64,000 nt of DNA from Bog-1181 sp964565765 (GTDB lineage: Bacteria; Oederibacteriota; PGYV01; Palsa-1178): NCBI GenBank assembly GCA_964565765.1, contig CAZMGF010000001.1, positions 50,004 to 114,003 of the forward strand. Reading direction: 5' to 3'. Shown here piece by piece: positions 41,058 through 50,626 of this stretch; position 1 is the first letter of the stretch; each line of letters starts with the position of its first letter. The notes under the pieces are model-generated. The model was not told where the DNA came from, searched no databases, and worked only from the letters and a program-made list of their open reading frames with translations. The position numbers and the translations under genes were made by a program.

Positions 41058-44000
41058 ATGAAAAGGAATTCCATTTTTTTATCTTCTATAATAGTTTTCA
41101 TTCTTATAATTATTTCTTTTTCATTTTCAGATACCTGCAATTTTCCTTTCCCGCAGAACATAAACTATCCATACGGCATCAAGCCAAATAATTTTACAAA
41201 CGCGCAGATGGACCAGCACTGCCTGGACTGGTTCAATAAGTGGAAGGCATATTACGTCACCCAGAATAACTGCACCGGCAGTGAGTGGCGAGTACAGAGG
41301 ACGGTTACGGGCAACGGCATAACCAACGGCTGTTACGGTTTCGCGACAGCTCCGGCCGAGAACGATACGGTCAGCGAAGCGATAGGGTATGGAATGGTAA
41401 TCATGGTTTTCATGTCATCCGCAACCAACAACACACAGCAGTATTTTAACGGTTTTTATACCTACTACAAGGATCACCTGGACGGCGCCGGTCTCATGAA
41501 CTGGCAGATACCATACTGCAACAGCGGCGGCTCGGCCACTGATGCCGATGAGGATGTTGCATTTGCGCTGCTGGCAGCTGACAAGCAGTGGGGTTCGGCG
41601 GGAGCAATCAATTACAAGAGCGAGGCAAATACTATAATTGGAAGGATACTTTCAAATGAGATAACCGCCGCCAACGACATAAGGCCCGGCGACGGCTGGG
41701 ACGGGGCGAATATCTCATATTTTGCCCCTTATGAATACAGGATGTTCGGGGATTATACCGGAACTTCACAATGGTATTCTGTGGCTTCGCATACCTACCA
41801 GACAATTGTAAATTATTACTCCAGCAATTCCCAGACGGTCAATGCCGCTCTCGGTATGGATACCGGCCTGATGCCAAACTGGTGCAATTACGACGGGACC
41901 ACATGGAGCCCGGGGGCATGGTCCATGGACCCAAACTCATGGTGGTGGGACGCTATCCGCCACGCGTGGAGGCAGAGCTATGATTACCTGCTTTACGGCA
42001 CCATGAACAGTCCGCTGGCCTACAGCAACAACAACAAAATATCCACATTTTTCCAGACAAAATATAACGGCGACGCCACAAAAATACTTTCCCATTATAC
42101 CCTCGACGGCACTGAAACACAGTACAACAGGGGGGACAGGACGCCTGATCTTGGCACAGAGGATGTAAGGAACCTGCCGGGCCCGGAGGGCGCGGTCGCG
42201 ATTTCGGCCATGGTTGAAGGCGACCAGAACTGGCTGAATGAATGCTATTATGACCTGGTAACAATGGACGCCGGCACCGGCTCTGGAGGTCTTACAAACA
42301 CCGGCGTGTTATGGGGAACGGATTATTTCTGCGACATATTGAAGATGCAGTATTTACTTATTCTTACGGGCAATATGCCAAATCCTATGGGAAACTATCC
42401 CACGCCAACTCCCACAAACACATGGAACGTATTGACCCCGACCCCGACCCCGTCGCCTACGCCGATAAGAGGGATGTTTGATGATTTTGAGACCGGAAAT
42501 ATAATCAATCTTGACACATCGGCAGGAGGCCAGACAGCTTTTACTTCGGTGGTGAATACAACAAACAGGCCGGCGGCATTAACAGGCGGAGGTTTGCGTG
42601 ACCTACAAATAACCTCTACTGCCAATGGCTGGGGGGCTTATGGAGAGGACTCACCATACACAGGGGGGCTCGGATATCTTGATGAAACAGGAGCGACAGC
42701 ACTGTCATTCTACATTTATCCGACAGTGGCGCTCTCGGGAAATTTCTTTGTGAAACTTGTCGAGGCAACGGCCAACGGCGCTGATGGTGAAACATATTCA
42801 AACAGGATAACTGAAAGCACAAATTCAGCCCCGGCAAATACATGGACAAAGATAACTATCGCCATCACCAATACTTCCGTCTTCAGCAGGGACCAGTATA
42901 ATACGGTTAACGGGGACGGTGTACTTGATTTGAGCGGTATCAAGAGTTTCTATTTACAGGTTGACAGCGCCCCGAACGCGACCATATATATAGACAATAT
43001 ACAGTTCACCGGGAATTTTCCGACGGTTACGCCGACTTCCACTGTGACAAAAACAAGGACGCCCAACGGGACGCCGACCAACAGCCCTACAATCACAGTG
43101 ACCGCGACAAATACCCTTTATTATTCACCGACAATTACACCGACATGGAGCTCAACGCAGACAAATACTCCTTATATAAGCCCCACTATAACGCAGACTT
43201 CGACCATTACTCCGACTTTTACCCTGACGCCTTACATTCCTTTCGGGGTTTTTGACGATTTTGAGACAGGGGTATTTAAAAATTTAAATACAACTGATAC
43301 CGGAGGCGGATCGACGGTTGCGGTTACCAACGTGACCACAACGGTTCATGCCGGCACTCATTCAATGCAGGTTGTAACAACCGGAACAGCAGGATGGGCC
43401 GTTGTTACAATTGATTCGCCTTATGACGGCGGACTGGGTTACCGTAATTTTACCGGGGCAACCGCGCTTAATTTCTGGATAGACGCGCCGGCCGGCACCG
43501 TATTGTTCGTAAAGGTTGTCGAGACGAACGGGCAGCAGTGGTCGGATAGGAACGTACCTATTACTGTTCCGGCCTCGGGTTGGCAGGATATAAATGTTGC
43601 GCTATCTTCGCTTACTGTGGACCAGTATTCACCCACCGGCGATGGGGACGACGTACTGGATCTAAACATTATTCAGAGCGTGACTTTTCAGTGGAACAAT
43701 CCCGGAAATATGACCATGTATATAGATGACATAAAATTTACCGGCATGCCCACTCCTACAATGACGCAGACATCCACCAAAACAGCCACATTCACGCCCA
43801 CCATGACTCCGAGCGCCACGGACACTCCGACGTTTACACTTACGCAGACCCCTGCATTTACAAAAACATATACGCCTTCAATTACGCCCACATATTCATT
43901 TACTGTACCGGCGACCATTACATTTACACAAACAGCAACGCCCACAACTACATTTACATACACCGGTACTCCGACATTTACGGCCACTTCAACGCCGACA

Positions 44001-44795
44001 TTCACATTTACCATGACAGTGACGCAGACAAGGACAGTATCGCCGACAATTACAATATCGCCCACGGGCACTCCGCCGACGCAGACTGTAACGCCTACGG
44101 TAACTGCCACATCTTCTGCAACCCTGTCGGTCACGCCGAGTTTTACGCGGACATTTACAGGAACATTTACAATGACAGCCACGCCTTCATTTACCCCGAC
44201 ATATACGCAGACATCAACCGCGACATTTACCTTTACCCAGACGCTTTTCGTAACTCCGTCAATTACGCCGTCAGTAACGGCAACCATGACAGGCACGCCG
44301 CCAACCGCAACTTTTACTTCGACTGTAACGCAGACGGCCGCGAATACATATACTTTTACAATGACGTTTACCGGCACCGCAACCCAGACAATGACACCCA
44401 CAATGACATTTACCTGTACTTTTACCCCGCAGGCGGTTCCAAGCGCGGTACTTACATTTACTGCCACTCCGACACTGACGCCGGGCAATAACGGCGGGAC
44501 AAAAACAGTTATTTTTCCAAATCCATACAATCCGGCCGCGGGCGGCAAGCTTGGAATAAGTTTTTATACTGAAGATACTTACAGTGAAATTCAATTCAAG
44601 GTATATACATGCTCATACAGGCTGGTATATTACGGGACACAGAGCGGAAGCTTCAAGGGGCAGACAGAAGCGGACATGGATGCCGGCGGGTTTACAAAAT
44701 TTGCCAATGGTGTATATTTTTATGCGGTGTCAGGGACAAATACCGGCGGACAGCAAAAAAAGTTTTCCACGGGAGTGCTTGATATTATTAAGTGA
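41058..44795 (+). CDS. Secreted GH8 endoglycanase with two binding modules, Thr-rich linker and C-terminal sorting-like domain
   Basis: 1245 residues. A Sec signal (about 1-24) is followed by a GH8 catalytic domain (about 35-440): general acid Glu107 in DTVSEAIGYGM and the ATDADEDVAFALLAA segment with the catalytic-site Asp residues (162-166). A Pro/Thr linker follows, then two related jelly-roll carbohydrate-binding modules (about 473-655 and 732-895), each opening with FDDFETG. A Thr-rich TxT repeat region spans about 897-1141, and the C-terminal domain (about 1148-1245) begins VIFPNPYNP. GH8 enzymes cut beta-1,4-glucans, xylans or chitosan; which one is unclear. The ATG at 41058 has AGGAG 10 nt upstream. 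Confidence 0.92.
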   Translation: MKRNSIFLSSIIVFILIIISFSFSDTCNFPFPQNINYPYGIKPNNFTNAQMDQHCLDWFNKWKAYYVTQNNCTGSEWRVQRTVTGNGITNGCYGFATAPAENDTVSEAIGYGMVIMVFMSSATNNTQQYFNGFYTYYKDHLDGAGLMNWQIPYCNSGGSATDADEDVAFALLAADKQWGSAGAINYKSEANTIIGRILSNEITAANDIRPGDGWDGANISYFAPYEYRMFGDYTGTSQWYSVASHTYQTIVNYYSSNSQTVNAALGMDTGLMPNWCNYDGTTWSPGAWSMDPNSWWWDAIRHAWRQSYDYLLYGTMNSPLAYSNNNKISTFFQTKYNGDATKILSHYTLDGTETQYNRGDRTPDLGTEDVRNLPGPEGAVAISAMVEGDQNWLNECYYDLVTMDAGTGSGGLTNTGVLWGTDYFCDILKMQYLLILTGNMPNPMGNYPTPTPTNTWNVLTPTPTPSPTPIRGMFDDFETGNIINLDTSAGGQTAFTSVVNTTNRPAALTGGGLRDLQITSTANGWGAYGEDSPYTGGLGYLDETGATALSFYIYPTVALSGNFFVKLVEATANGADGETYSNRITESTNSAPANTWTKITIAITNTSVFSRDQYNTVNGDGVLDLSGIKSFYLQVDSAPNATIYIDNIQFTGNFPTVTPTSTVTKTRTPNGTPTNSPTITVTATNTLYYSPTITPTWSSTQTNTPYISPTITQTSTITPTFTLTPYIPFGVFDDFETGVFKNLNTTDTGGGSTVAVTNVTTTVHAGTHSMQVVTTGTAGWAVVTIDSPYDGGLGYRNFTGATALNFWIDAPAGTVLFVKVVETNGQQWSDRNVPITVPASGWQDINVALSSLTVDQYSPTGDGDDVLDLNIIQSVTFQWNNPGNMTMYIDDIKFTGMPTPTMTQTSTKTATFTPTMTPSATDTPTFTLTQTPAFTKTYTPSITPTYSFTVPATITFTQTATPTTTFTYTGTPTFTATSTPTFTFTMTVTQTRTVSPTITISPTGTPPTQTVTPTVTATSSATLSVTPSFTRTFTGTFTMTATPSFTPTYTQTSTATFTFTQTLFVTPSITPSVTATMTGTPPTATFTSTVTQTAANTYTFTMTFTGTATQTMTPTMTFTCTFTPQAVPSAVLTFTATPTLTPGNNGGTKTVIFPNPYNPAAGGKLGISFYTEDTYSEIQFKVYTCSYRLVYYGTQSGSFKGQTEADMDAGGFTKFANGVYFYAVSGTNTGGQQKKFSTGVLDIIK

Positions 44796-44815
44796 CCGGA
44801 AATTTTAGTATATAA

Positions 44816-47329
44816 CTATTTTAAGCCCGGAATGTCCGCGCCTGATGACAGCAGGGATATTTCAGAAAAAACCTGCGGTACAATAAAAAAATTATCACAG
44901 ACAATATAACGCGGGTTCCATAAAGGTGAAAACTCCTCTTTCGACTTCCTGAGAGACCGTCCATTCGAAAGTTTCAGGCCGTAATTGAATAATGCCGCCG
45001 CGGCGTGGTTTAATGCCGGCGTATAGGAATTAATCGCCGAAATATTCGAAGGAGCAAGGCCGAGGTTGAAAAACGCGAAATGTTTTTCCTTGCCCCACAG
45101 GATAAGATTATATTTAAGAAACCGTTCAACGCCGTCAGGCGCGCTCCGCGAATACCTTATGATATCCATTCTGTATTCACCATGTTCCGGGCCCGTAAAA
45201 ATATCGGAGAAACAGACAGGCTGGCCGTTTCTGTCAAAAACACAGGCTATATGAAAATGCCTTAGATATTCCACGTCAAAATGGCCGATCAAAAATCCCG
45301 GTTCTTTTATTCCGTGATATTTAAGCCATTCATCCGATATTGAGGCTATTTTTTTATAAAAAGACGGCGGAGAGTTCCTTGGCATCATCCTGAATGAATA
45401 TCCGGAGATCTCCAGTTTTTTTGTAAAGGATTTCAGAAGGCCTTCCACAGCGACTTCCCGGGGATAATATTCAAGGGCTATACGGGCTTCGTCGCCTATT
45501 TTGTAAAAATTAAGGCCGGTATTTTTGTAAAAATGCAGGTTCTCGCCGGATACGTTAAAAAAAACACAGGAAGCGCCGTGCGAAAACGCGAGCCTGCGGA
45601 ATTTCCAGATTAATTCCTCGAGCTCCACATACGGGCCGCATGGGTCGCCGAGCGCTATCCAGCGGCTGCCGCACCTGGCGTACATTAAAAAAGAGAGGCG
45701 GGACCATGAAAATAAAAGATTTTTGTCGCCGGAAAGGGCCAGCTGGGAGAGAGTGTCCGGAGAGTTAAACGCTATGGAGGCCGCGGTGTTTACATCATAT
45801 TTTGTGGATGTATGGGGCGAAGGTTTGTATGGAATAAAAATATAGGCAATCATCCAGATTGCAAGCGCCGCGCCGGATGAGAAAAAAGAAAGCACGCCCT
45901 GTATATACGCCGCCTGGCCGCGGGCGGCCGGAGAAAGATACACAGCCAGCCCGCAAAGGCAGGCCGTTCCGGAGGCCGCATAGAAAAATCCCGATGTCGG
46001 CATTTCGGTAAACGGCCCGCTTTTTCTGTAAAAATTTTTTCCGAAAGGCAGCATGAACAAAAGAATAAGGTAAAACGCCGAAGCGGCCTCGTATGAAAAA
46101 CTGTTTATCATCAGCAGCGCGCCGCATGCCGCAAGCAGGCCCAGAGAAAGATTATATGAAGAATAAAGGTTCTTCTGCAGGCCGCGGGTGCACATTATAA
46201 GCCCTGCGCCGCATAACGAGAGAAGAACCGCAGAAAAAGGCTGCAGCAGGGGAGGCATTATTGATGAAACAACGCCGAACCGCGGCATTATATAAGGAAC
46301 GCAGGATATGAACATAGAGGCGGCACCGGCGGAAAAAATAAGGCATGAAAAGAAGTAACCCGGTGTGGAAGAAAGCAGGTCCTTTAACTCGCCTGCTTTC
46401 TTAAAAAAATTAGTGCGCGCATGGACCGCCTCGGCAGCGCCGTAAACTATATATGAGCAGGCCAGAGGCAGCAGATAATATATTATCCTGTAAACGACAA
46501 GGGCCCCGAGTATTTCCGGCCCGGATATGCCGGAAGATGAAAGCAACCAGACAGTTGAGGCTTCAAAAACACCGAGCCCGCCCGGGACATTGCTTATTAT
46601 CGCAAGAAATTCAGAGGCCAAAAATACCGCTAAAAAAAAGACGAAACGCGAAGGATCAGCGGAAAAAAGAATGAAAAACGCGGCGGCGGCTGATGCCCAT
46701 TCTAAAACTGAAAACAATACCTGAAGGGCCACTGTCAGAAGGCCGGGCGGGTTAAGACTGTATCCAAAAGCCTTTATTTCCTTTTTTGAAAATCCGCCCC
46801 AGATGAGATACGCGGCAAGAAGGATGACGAACACAGCGGCTGAGGCCGCAAGCCCGGCGCCTGTCCTGCCGGTAAAAAACAGGGAGCGGGACGGGAAAAA
46901 AATGAGGATGGAACTTAAGGCGCAGAAGCCGGTAAAGGAAGAGATTTCGCAGAAAGCAATAACTCTGGCGATTTCAGCGGCGGAAAAGCGCCAAAGTGAA
47001 TAGAGCCTTAAACGGACGGCTGATGAGGACAAAAGCGAGAGTCCCAGGCTGTTTCCGAATGCGTTTGCGGCGAATGATACCGCCGCCGCATTCCACAGGG
47101 ATATTTTTTTTCCGGCATAACGCGCCGCCAGGAAATCATATGATGCCATTGACATGTAACTCAGGGCGGTAAAAAAGAGGGATAATATTATCCTTGGCGC
47201 GCTTATACCGGAAAAGGAAAAGGGAAAGCCGGAACTTTTTTTGAAATATCCCGCCAGAATGAAAAGTGAGGCAAAAAACAGGATCCCCGTAAAAGCAGCC
47301 CCCAGCTGTCTTAACAGTTTGGTATTCAT
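44816..47329 (-). CDS. mprF: MprF-like lysylphosphatidylglycerol synthase/flippase
   Basis: 837 residues: about 14 membrane helices (1-490), the LPG_synthase_TM region with FAANAFGNSLGLSLLSSSAVRLRLY, then a C-terminal DUF2156 GNAT-like domain (about 520-830). MprF adds an aminoacyl group from tRNA to phosphatidylglycerol and flips it outward, which lowers the negative surface charge. Transcribed toward the GH8 gene and divergent from the lyase gene. Length and layout match bifunctional MprF; whether lysine or alanine is used cannot be told. Confidence 0.88.
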   Translation of the reverse strand: MNTKLLRQLGAAFTGILFFASLFILAGYFKKSSGFPFSFSGISAPRIILSLFFTALSYMSMASYDFLAARYAGKKISLWNAAAVSFAANAFGNSLGLSLLSSSAVRLRLYSLWRFSAAEIARVIAFCEISSFTGFCALSSILIFFPSRSLFFTGRTGAGLAASAAVFVILLAAYLIWGGFSKKEIKAFGYSLNPPGLLTVALQVLFSVLEWASAAAAFFILFSADPSRFVFFLAVFLASEFLAIISNVPGGLGVFEASTVWLLSSSGISGPEILGALVVYRIIYYLLPLACSYIVYGAAEAVHARTNFFKKAGELKDLLSSTPGYFFSCLIFSAGAASMFISCVPYIMPRFGVVSSIMPPLLQPFSAVLLSLCGAGLIMCTRGLQKNLYSSYNLSLGLLAACGALLMINSFSYEAASAFYLILLFMLPFGKNFYRKSGPFTEMPTSGFFYAASGTACLCGLAVYLSPAARGQAAYIQGVLSFFSSGAALAIWMIAYIFIPYKPSPHTSTKYDVNTAASIAFNSPDTLSQLALSGDKNLLFSWSRLSFLMYARCGSRWIALGDPCGPYVELEELIWKFRRLAFSHGASCVFFNVSGENLHFYKNTGLNFYKIGDEARIALEYYPREVAVEGLLKSFTKKLEISGYSFRMMPRNSPPSFYKKIASISDEWLKYHGIKEPGFLIGHFDVEYLRHFHIACVFDRNGQPVCFSDIFTGPEHGEYRMDIIRYSRSAPDGVERFLKYNLILWGKEKHFAFFNLGLAPSNISAINSYTPALNHAAAALFNYGLKLSNGRSLRKSKEEFSPLWNPRYIVCDNFFIVPQVFSEISLLSSGADIPGLK

Positions 47330-47426
47330 ATAATTATGATATATAAACAGGATTTATTATGCAACAGGAATTATTGCGTTTGGTTTAACCGGAAAAATTA
47401 CAAATAAACACGCGGCAGTAAAACGG

Positions 47427-47438
47427 TTAAACGGTTAA
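47427..47438 (+). promoter_or_regulatory. LacI-type operator between mprF and the lyase gene
   Basis: TTAAACGGTTAA fits the palindrome TTAAnCGnTTAA exactly; an overlapping half-site ACGGTTAA precedes it and a TTTAACCGG half-site lies at 47384. Confidence 0.6.
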
Positions 47439-47452
47439 TTTTTACGTAAAAA
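47439..47452 (+). promoter_or_regulatory. 14-bp perfect palindrome beside the operator
   Basis: TTTTTACGTAAAAA directly abuts the LacI-type site. It may bind a second regulator or extend the LacI site. Confidence 0.45.
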
Positions 47453-47468
47453 CAGGGTGTTTTATAGG

Positions 47469-47497
47469 TTGATATATATGTCAAAAACTATTATTAT
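47469..47497 (+). promoter_or_regulatory. Promoter of the rhamnogalacturonan lyase gene
   Basis: TTGATA-17-TATTAT, about 80 nt before the start; the operator lies upstream of the -35 box. Confidence 0.5.
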
Positions 47498-47575
47498 TCT
47501 TTGATTTCTCCGCGTTATTTTTTTTGCGGAAAATACTGGAATAAAAAAAATCAATTGCATGGAGAAAGCAAGCCT

Positions 47576-50554
47576 ATGAGGCCGGGAAAATTATTGTTTA
47601 TATCATTTTTTTGCGTGCTGCTTTTTCCGGCGGTTTTTTTAAGGGCCAATGTCGCCGGCGGCGGAACAGGCACCGGAGCGAACGTGACTGCGACACAGAC
47701 AGGCAATAATGTGGTCCTGGCTAACGGCATAGTTTCTATTACAATAGACATCACCAATGGCAATATCACAAATTTTACCTATAAAGGCACGAACCTTATG
47801 GCAGGCGGCAACGGCGGTGGATATTTCTATATAGACGGCTCCGGCGGGCCCACACTGACGAATCCGGCTTACACCCTGACGGTTAATCCGGCGGACAACG
47901 GCGGGAATCAGGCTGAAGTGGAGCTGCAGACGCTTGGCAGCCCCATGGATTGCACCCTTTATTACGACCTGCTACGCGGACAGCAGGGTATCTACGACAC
48001 TCTGGTACTGACACATGAAAATACATACGCAGACTACCCCGGAGCTGAACTGCGCACTAATATGTACGTAGGCTCAATGTTCGACTGGATATGCGTTAAC
48101 CCTTACCGGTTCCGCCAGATGGCCTCGCCAAATGACACTTACATAGCCACTCCCGGAGCGCCCGCGGAAGTATTTGATTTCACCAGCGGTATTTATTCCG
48201 GCACCACGGGATGCAAATATTCCTACAGTCAGCCGCTTGGCCAGACGAACGCATACGGCTGGGCCTCAACCACATCAAAATTTGGAATCTGGCAGACCTT
48301 CCCGAGCCATGAATATCTGGACGGCGGGCCCATGCACAGGGAACTAACCGCGCACCTTGGCAACACTCTGCTTGACATGTTCGGAGGCGGACACTACGGC
48401 TTCGGACTTTCCCAGGATCAGCCGGCCGGAACATTTGTTTCCAAGACCTTTGGCCCGGCTTTCATTTACGCCAACGAATACACGGGCACTGCCACTGATG
48501 TCAGCATATACGCGCAGGCTTTATTTACTGACGCTCAGGCGCAGGCCCAGGCAGAGCAATCTGCATGGCCCTACGCCTGGTTCAACCCGCAGCCGGAGGC
48601 GACGGGTTCCGGCACCACGGTTTCCGCATACCCGCAGGCTGCGGACAGGGCAACCGTAACAGGTACTTTTGCCATCAACGACGCATATAATCCCGCGGCA
48701 TCACCTGCGGGCATGTGGATAGGGTTGGCGCCGCTTGACGGCGGGGTGGATTTCCAGCAGCAGTATCTCACCTGCCAGTTCTGGGTACAGACCGGAGCCG
48801 GAGGCGCTTTTTCAATTCCAAACGTGCTGCCGGGAATTTATAATCTCTGGGCCTTCGGGCCTGGAGCGGCCGGCACCTTCGAACAGTCCAATATAACCGT
48901 GGCCGCGGGGCAAACCCTGAATCTTGGAGCAGTGACATGGGCTCCGCTGCGCCTCGGGCCGACTGTGTGGGAAATAGGCGTGCCGGACCGGAGCAGCGAA
49001 GAATTTAATAATGGAGAGCACGACGTGACCCCCTGGAGCGGCGTTCTGCCGCCATACGCAGGCGGCGCGCCATACAACACTCCGGCGGTATGGTCCGCTT
49101 TTCTGGATTATGCAAACCAGTTCCCAAATGATGTCAGCTACACGGTCGGCGTAAGCAACTACGCCTCTGACTGGAATTATTGCCAGCCTACCATACTAAA
49201 TGCCGGCGGCACATACGTGGGAACCACATCAAAAATTTATTTCAATCTGGCAAAGGCGCCTGCGGCGGGAAATCAGGCGCGCCTGTATATAGCATTTGCG
49301 GCCGGCTACAGCGCGGCCTGCATACTAACCATTAACGGAGTTGTCCAGACTGCGCCGGTCACAGGATCCACAGACGGGGCCAACGCGGCAACCATAGCGA
49401 ATTCAACCACGGGATTTTATGTGCCAAACTACAGCTTTGATACCATGGTGCGCCTGGGCACGGACGGGGCATGGGGAGACGCATACCTTGATTTTCCCGG
49501 TACTAATCTTAAGGCGGGATGGAACGAAATTGATATAGGCCTGCGGCCGACCGGAGGGGCAGGCAACGGCAATGGTTTTGAATATGATTATATAAGGCTT
49601 GAGCTTCAGGGCTACGCCCAGCCGAGCCCTACTCCTTCTCCGCAGGGTACCGCTGCGGCGACATATTCGCGGACTGTAACTCCTTCATATACGGGGACGC
49701 CGGCCAATACTTTTACCATGACTGCTTCCGCGACATCAACTTTAACAAGGACATCTTCATACACAGCCACGGAAACCGGGACATATACGCCTGCATTAAC
49801 TGCGACCCGGACTTTAACTTTTTCAGCGACACCAACGCCGACCCCGGCAAATTCTGTGACTTTCACGGCAACACCGTCGCAGAGTGTTATTGCCACGGCG
49901 GCTTTCACGCAAACAACCACAGCTTCGGCCACATTTACGGCGGCGGAAACCGGGACAATGACAGCAACCACCGCTTATATGCTGACTGAAACATTAACAT
50001 CCACGCCTTCATATACATTTACAATAACTGTTACGAAGACAATTACCGGAACCGCAACTGGCACGGTTACTGCGACATATTCCCGTACATCAACGGCTGT
50101 CATAACGACAACCTGGACAGCCATGCCGTCTTATACTGCAACCGCAGCAGCCACTATAACCCTGACGATAACCAGCCAGGCAACCCCTTCCGCTACATTG
50201 ATTTATACGGCTGCTTCAACCCCTACAGCGGCGGAATCTCCGGTTCCTGAAAGCACGCCGGCTGAAGTAATTGTCTATCCTGATCCGTACGATCCGGAAA
50301 AAGGAAACCTGAATATCATGTACAGCCTTGCTGAACCGGAGTCTTCCGTGGAATTCAGGCTCTATACAAGGGGGTTCAGGCTTATAAGGCAGGAAAATCT
50401 GACCGCGGGCATTGCCGGAATAAAAACAGATAACGTCCCGGCGGATGTTTTTGACGGACTTTCAAACGGAATTTACATATATGTGCTGATAATAAAGGGA
50501 GATGACGGAATGGAAAGGCCGGGGAAATTAAGGGAAATGATAATTTTAAGGTAA
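47576..50554 (+). CDS. Secreted rhamnogalacturonan lyase (PL4) with Thr-rich linker and C-terminal sorting-like domain
   Basis: 992 residues. A Sec signal (LLFISFFCVLLFPAVFLRA) is followed by the PL4 catalytic beta-sandwich (about 25-345; VVLANGIVSITID, LYYDLLRGQQGIYDTLVL, HRELTAH). An FnIII-like domain (about 355-460; VLPGIYNLWAFGPGA) and a CBM-like domain III (about 465-680; PTVWEIGVPDRSS) complete the classic three-domain enzyme that cleaves pectin's rhamnogalacturonan I. A Thr-rich repeat (about 682-888) and a C-terminal domain starting VIVYPDPYDP (about 895-992) match the end of the GH8 protein. GGAGA lies about 10 nt before the ATG. Confidence 0.9.
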   Translation: MRPGKLLFISFFCVLLFPAVFLRANVAGGGTGTGANVTATQTGNNVVLANGIVSITIDITNGNITNFTYKGTNLMAGGNGGGYFYIDGSGGPTLTNPAYTLTVNPADNGGNQAEVELQTLGSPMDCTLYYDLLRGQQGIYDTLVLTHENTYADYPGAELRTNMYVGSMFDWICVNPYRFRQMASPNDTYIATPGAPAEVFDFTSGIYSGTTGCKYSYSQPLGQTNAYGWASTTSKFGIWQTFPSHEYLDGGPMHRELTAHLGNTLLDMFGGGHYGFGLSQDQPAGTFVSKTFGPAFIYANEYTGTATDVSIYAQALFTDAQAQAQAEQSAWPYAWFNPQPEATGSGTTVSAYPQAADRATVTGTFAINDAYNPAASPAGMWIGLAPLDGGVDFQQQYLTCQFWVQTGAGGAFSIPNVLPGIYNLWAFGPGAAGTFEQSNITVAAGQTLNLGAVTWAPLRLGPTVWEIGVPDRSSEEFNNGEHDVTPWSGVLPPYAGGAPYNTPAVWSAFLDYANQFPNDVSYTVGVSNYASDWNYCQPTILNAGGTYVGTTSKIYFNLAKAPAAGNQARLYIAFAAGYSAACILTINGVVQTAPVTGSTDGANAATIANSTTGFYVPNYSFDTMVRLGTDGAWGDAYLDFPGTNLKAGWNEIDIGLRPTGGAGNGNGFEYDYIRLELQGYAQPSPTPSPQGTAAATYSRTVTPSYTGTPANTFTMTASATSTLTRTSSYTATETGTYTPALTATRTLTFSATPTPTPANSVTFTATPSQSVIATAAFTQTTTASATFTAAETGTMTATTAYMLTETLTSTPSYTFTITVTKTITGTATGTVTATYSRTSTAVITTTWTAMPSYTATAAATITLTITSQATPSATLIYTAASTPTAAESPVPESTPAEVIVYPDPYDPEKGNLNIMYSLAEPESSVEFRLYTRGFRLIRQENLTAGIAGIKTDNVPADVFDGLSNGIYIYVLIIKGDDGMERPGKLREMIILR

Positions 50555-50626
50555 AAATAAAAAAATAGCATAACCTTATGATTGATTAATCCGCGCAAGT
50601 GTTTTAGAATGGCCAAAAGGAGAATT

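Noticed and set aside
43745..44480. Possible CRISPR or tandem-repeat array
   Set aside because: The repetition is codon-level TxT low complexity inside a coding frame; there are no regular spacers. The same holds for the 102-nt period of the TPR gene at 27.3-28.6 kb.
43688..44548. 286-residue Val-rich minus-strand frame
   Set aside because: It is the complement of the Thr-rich repeat tract (ACn codons read as GTn); same for the frame at 49612-49971.
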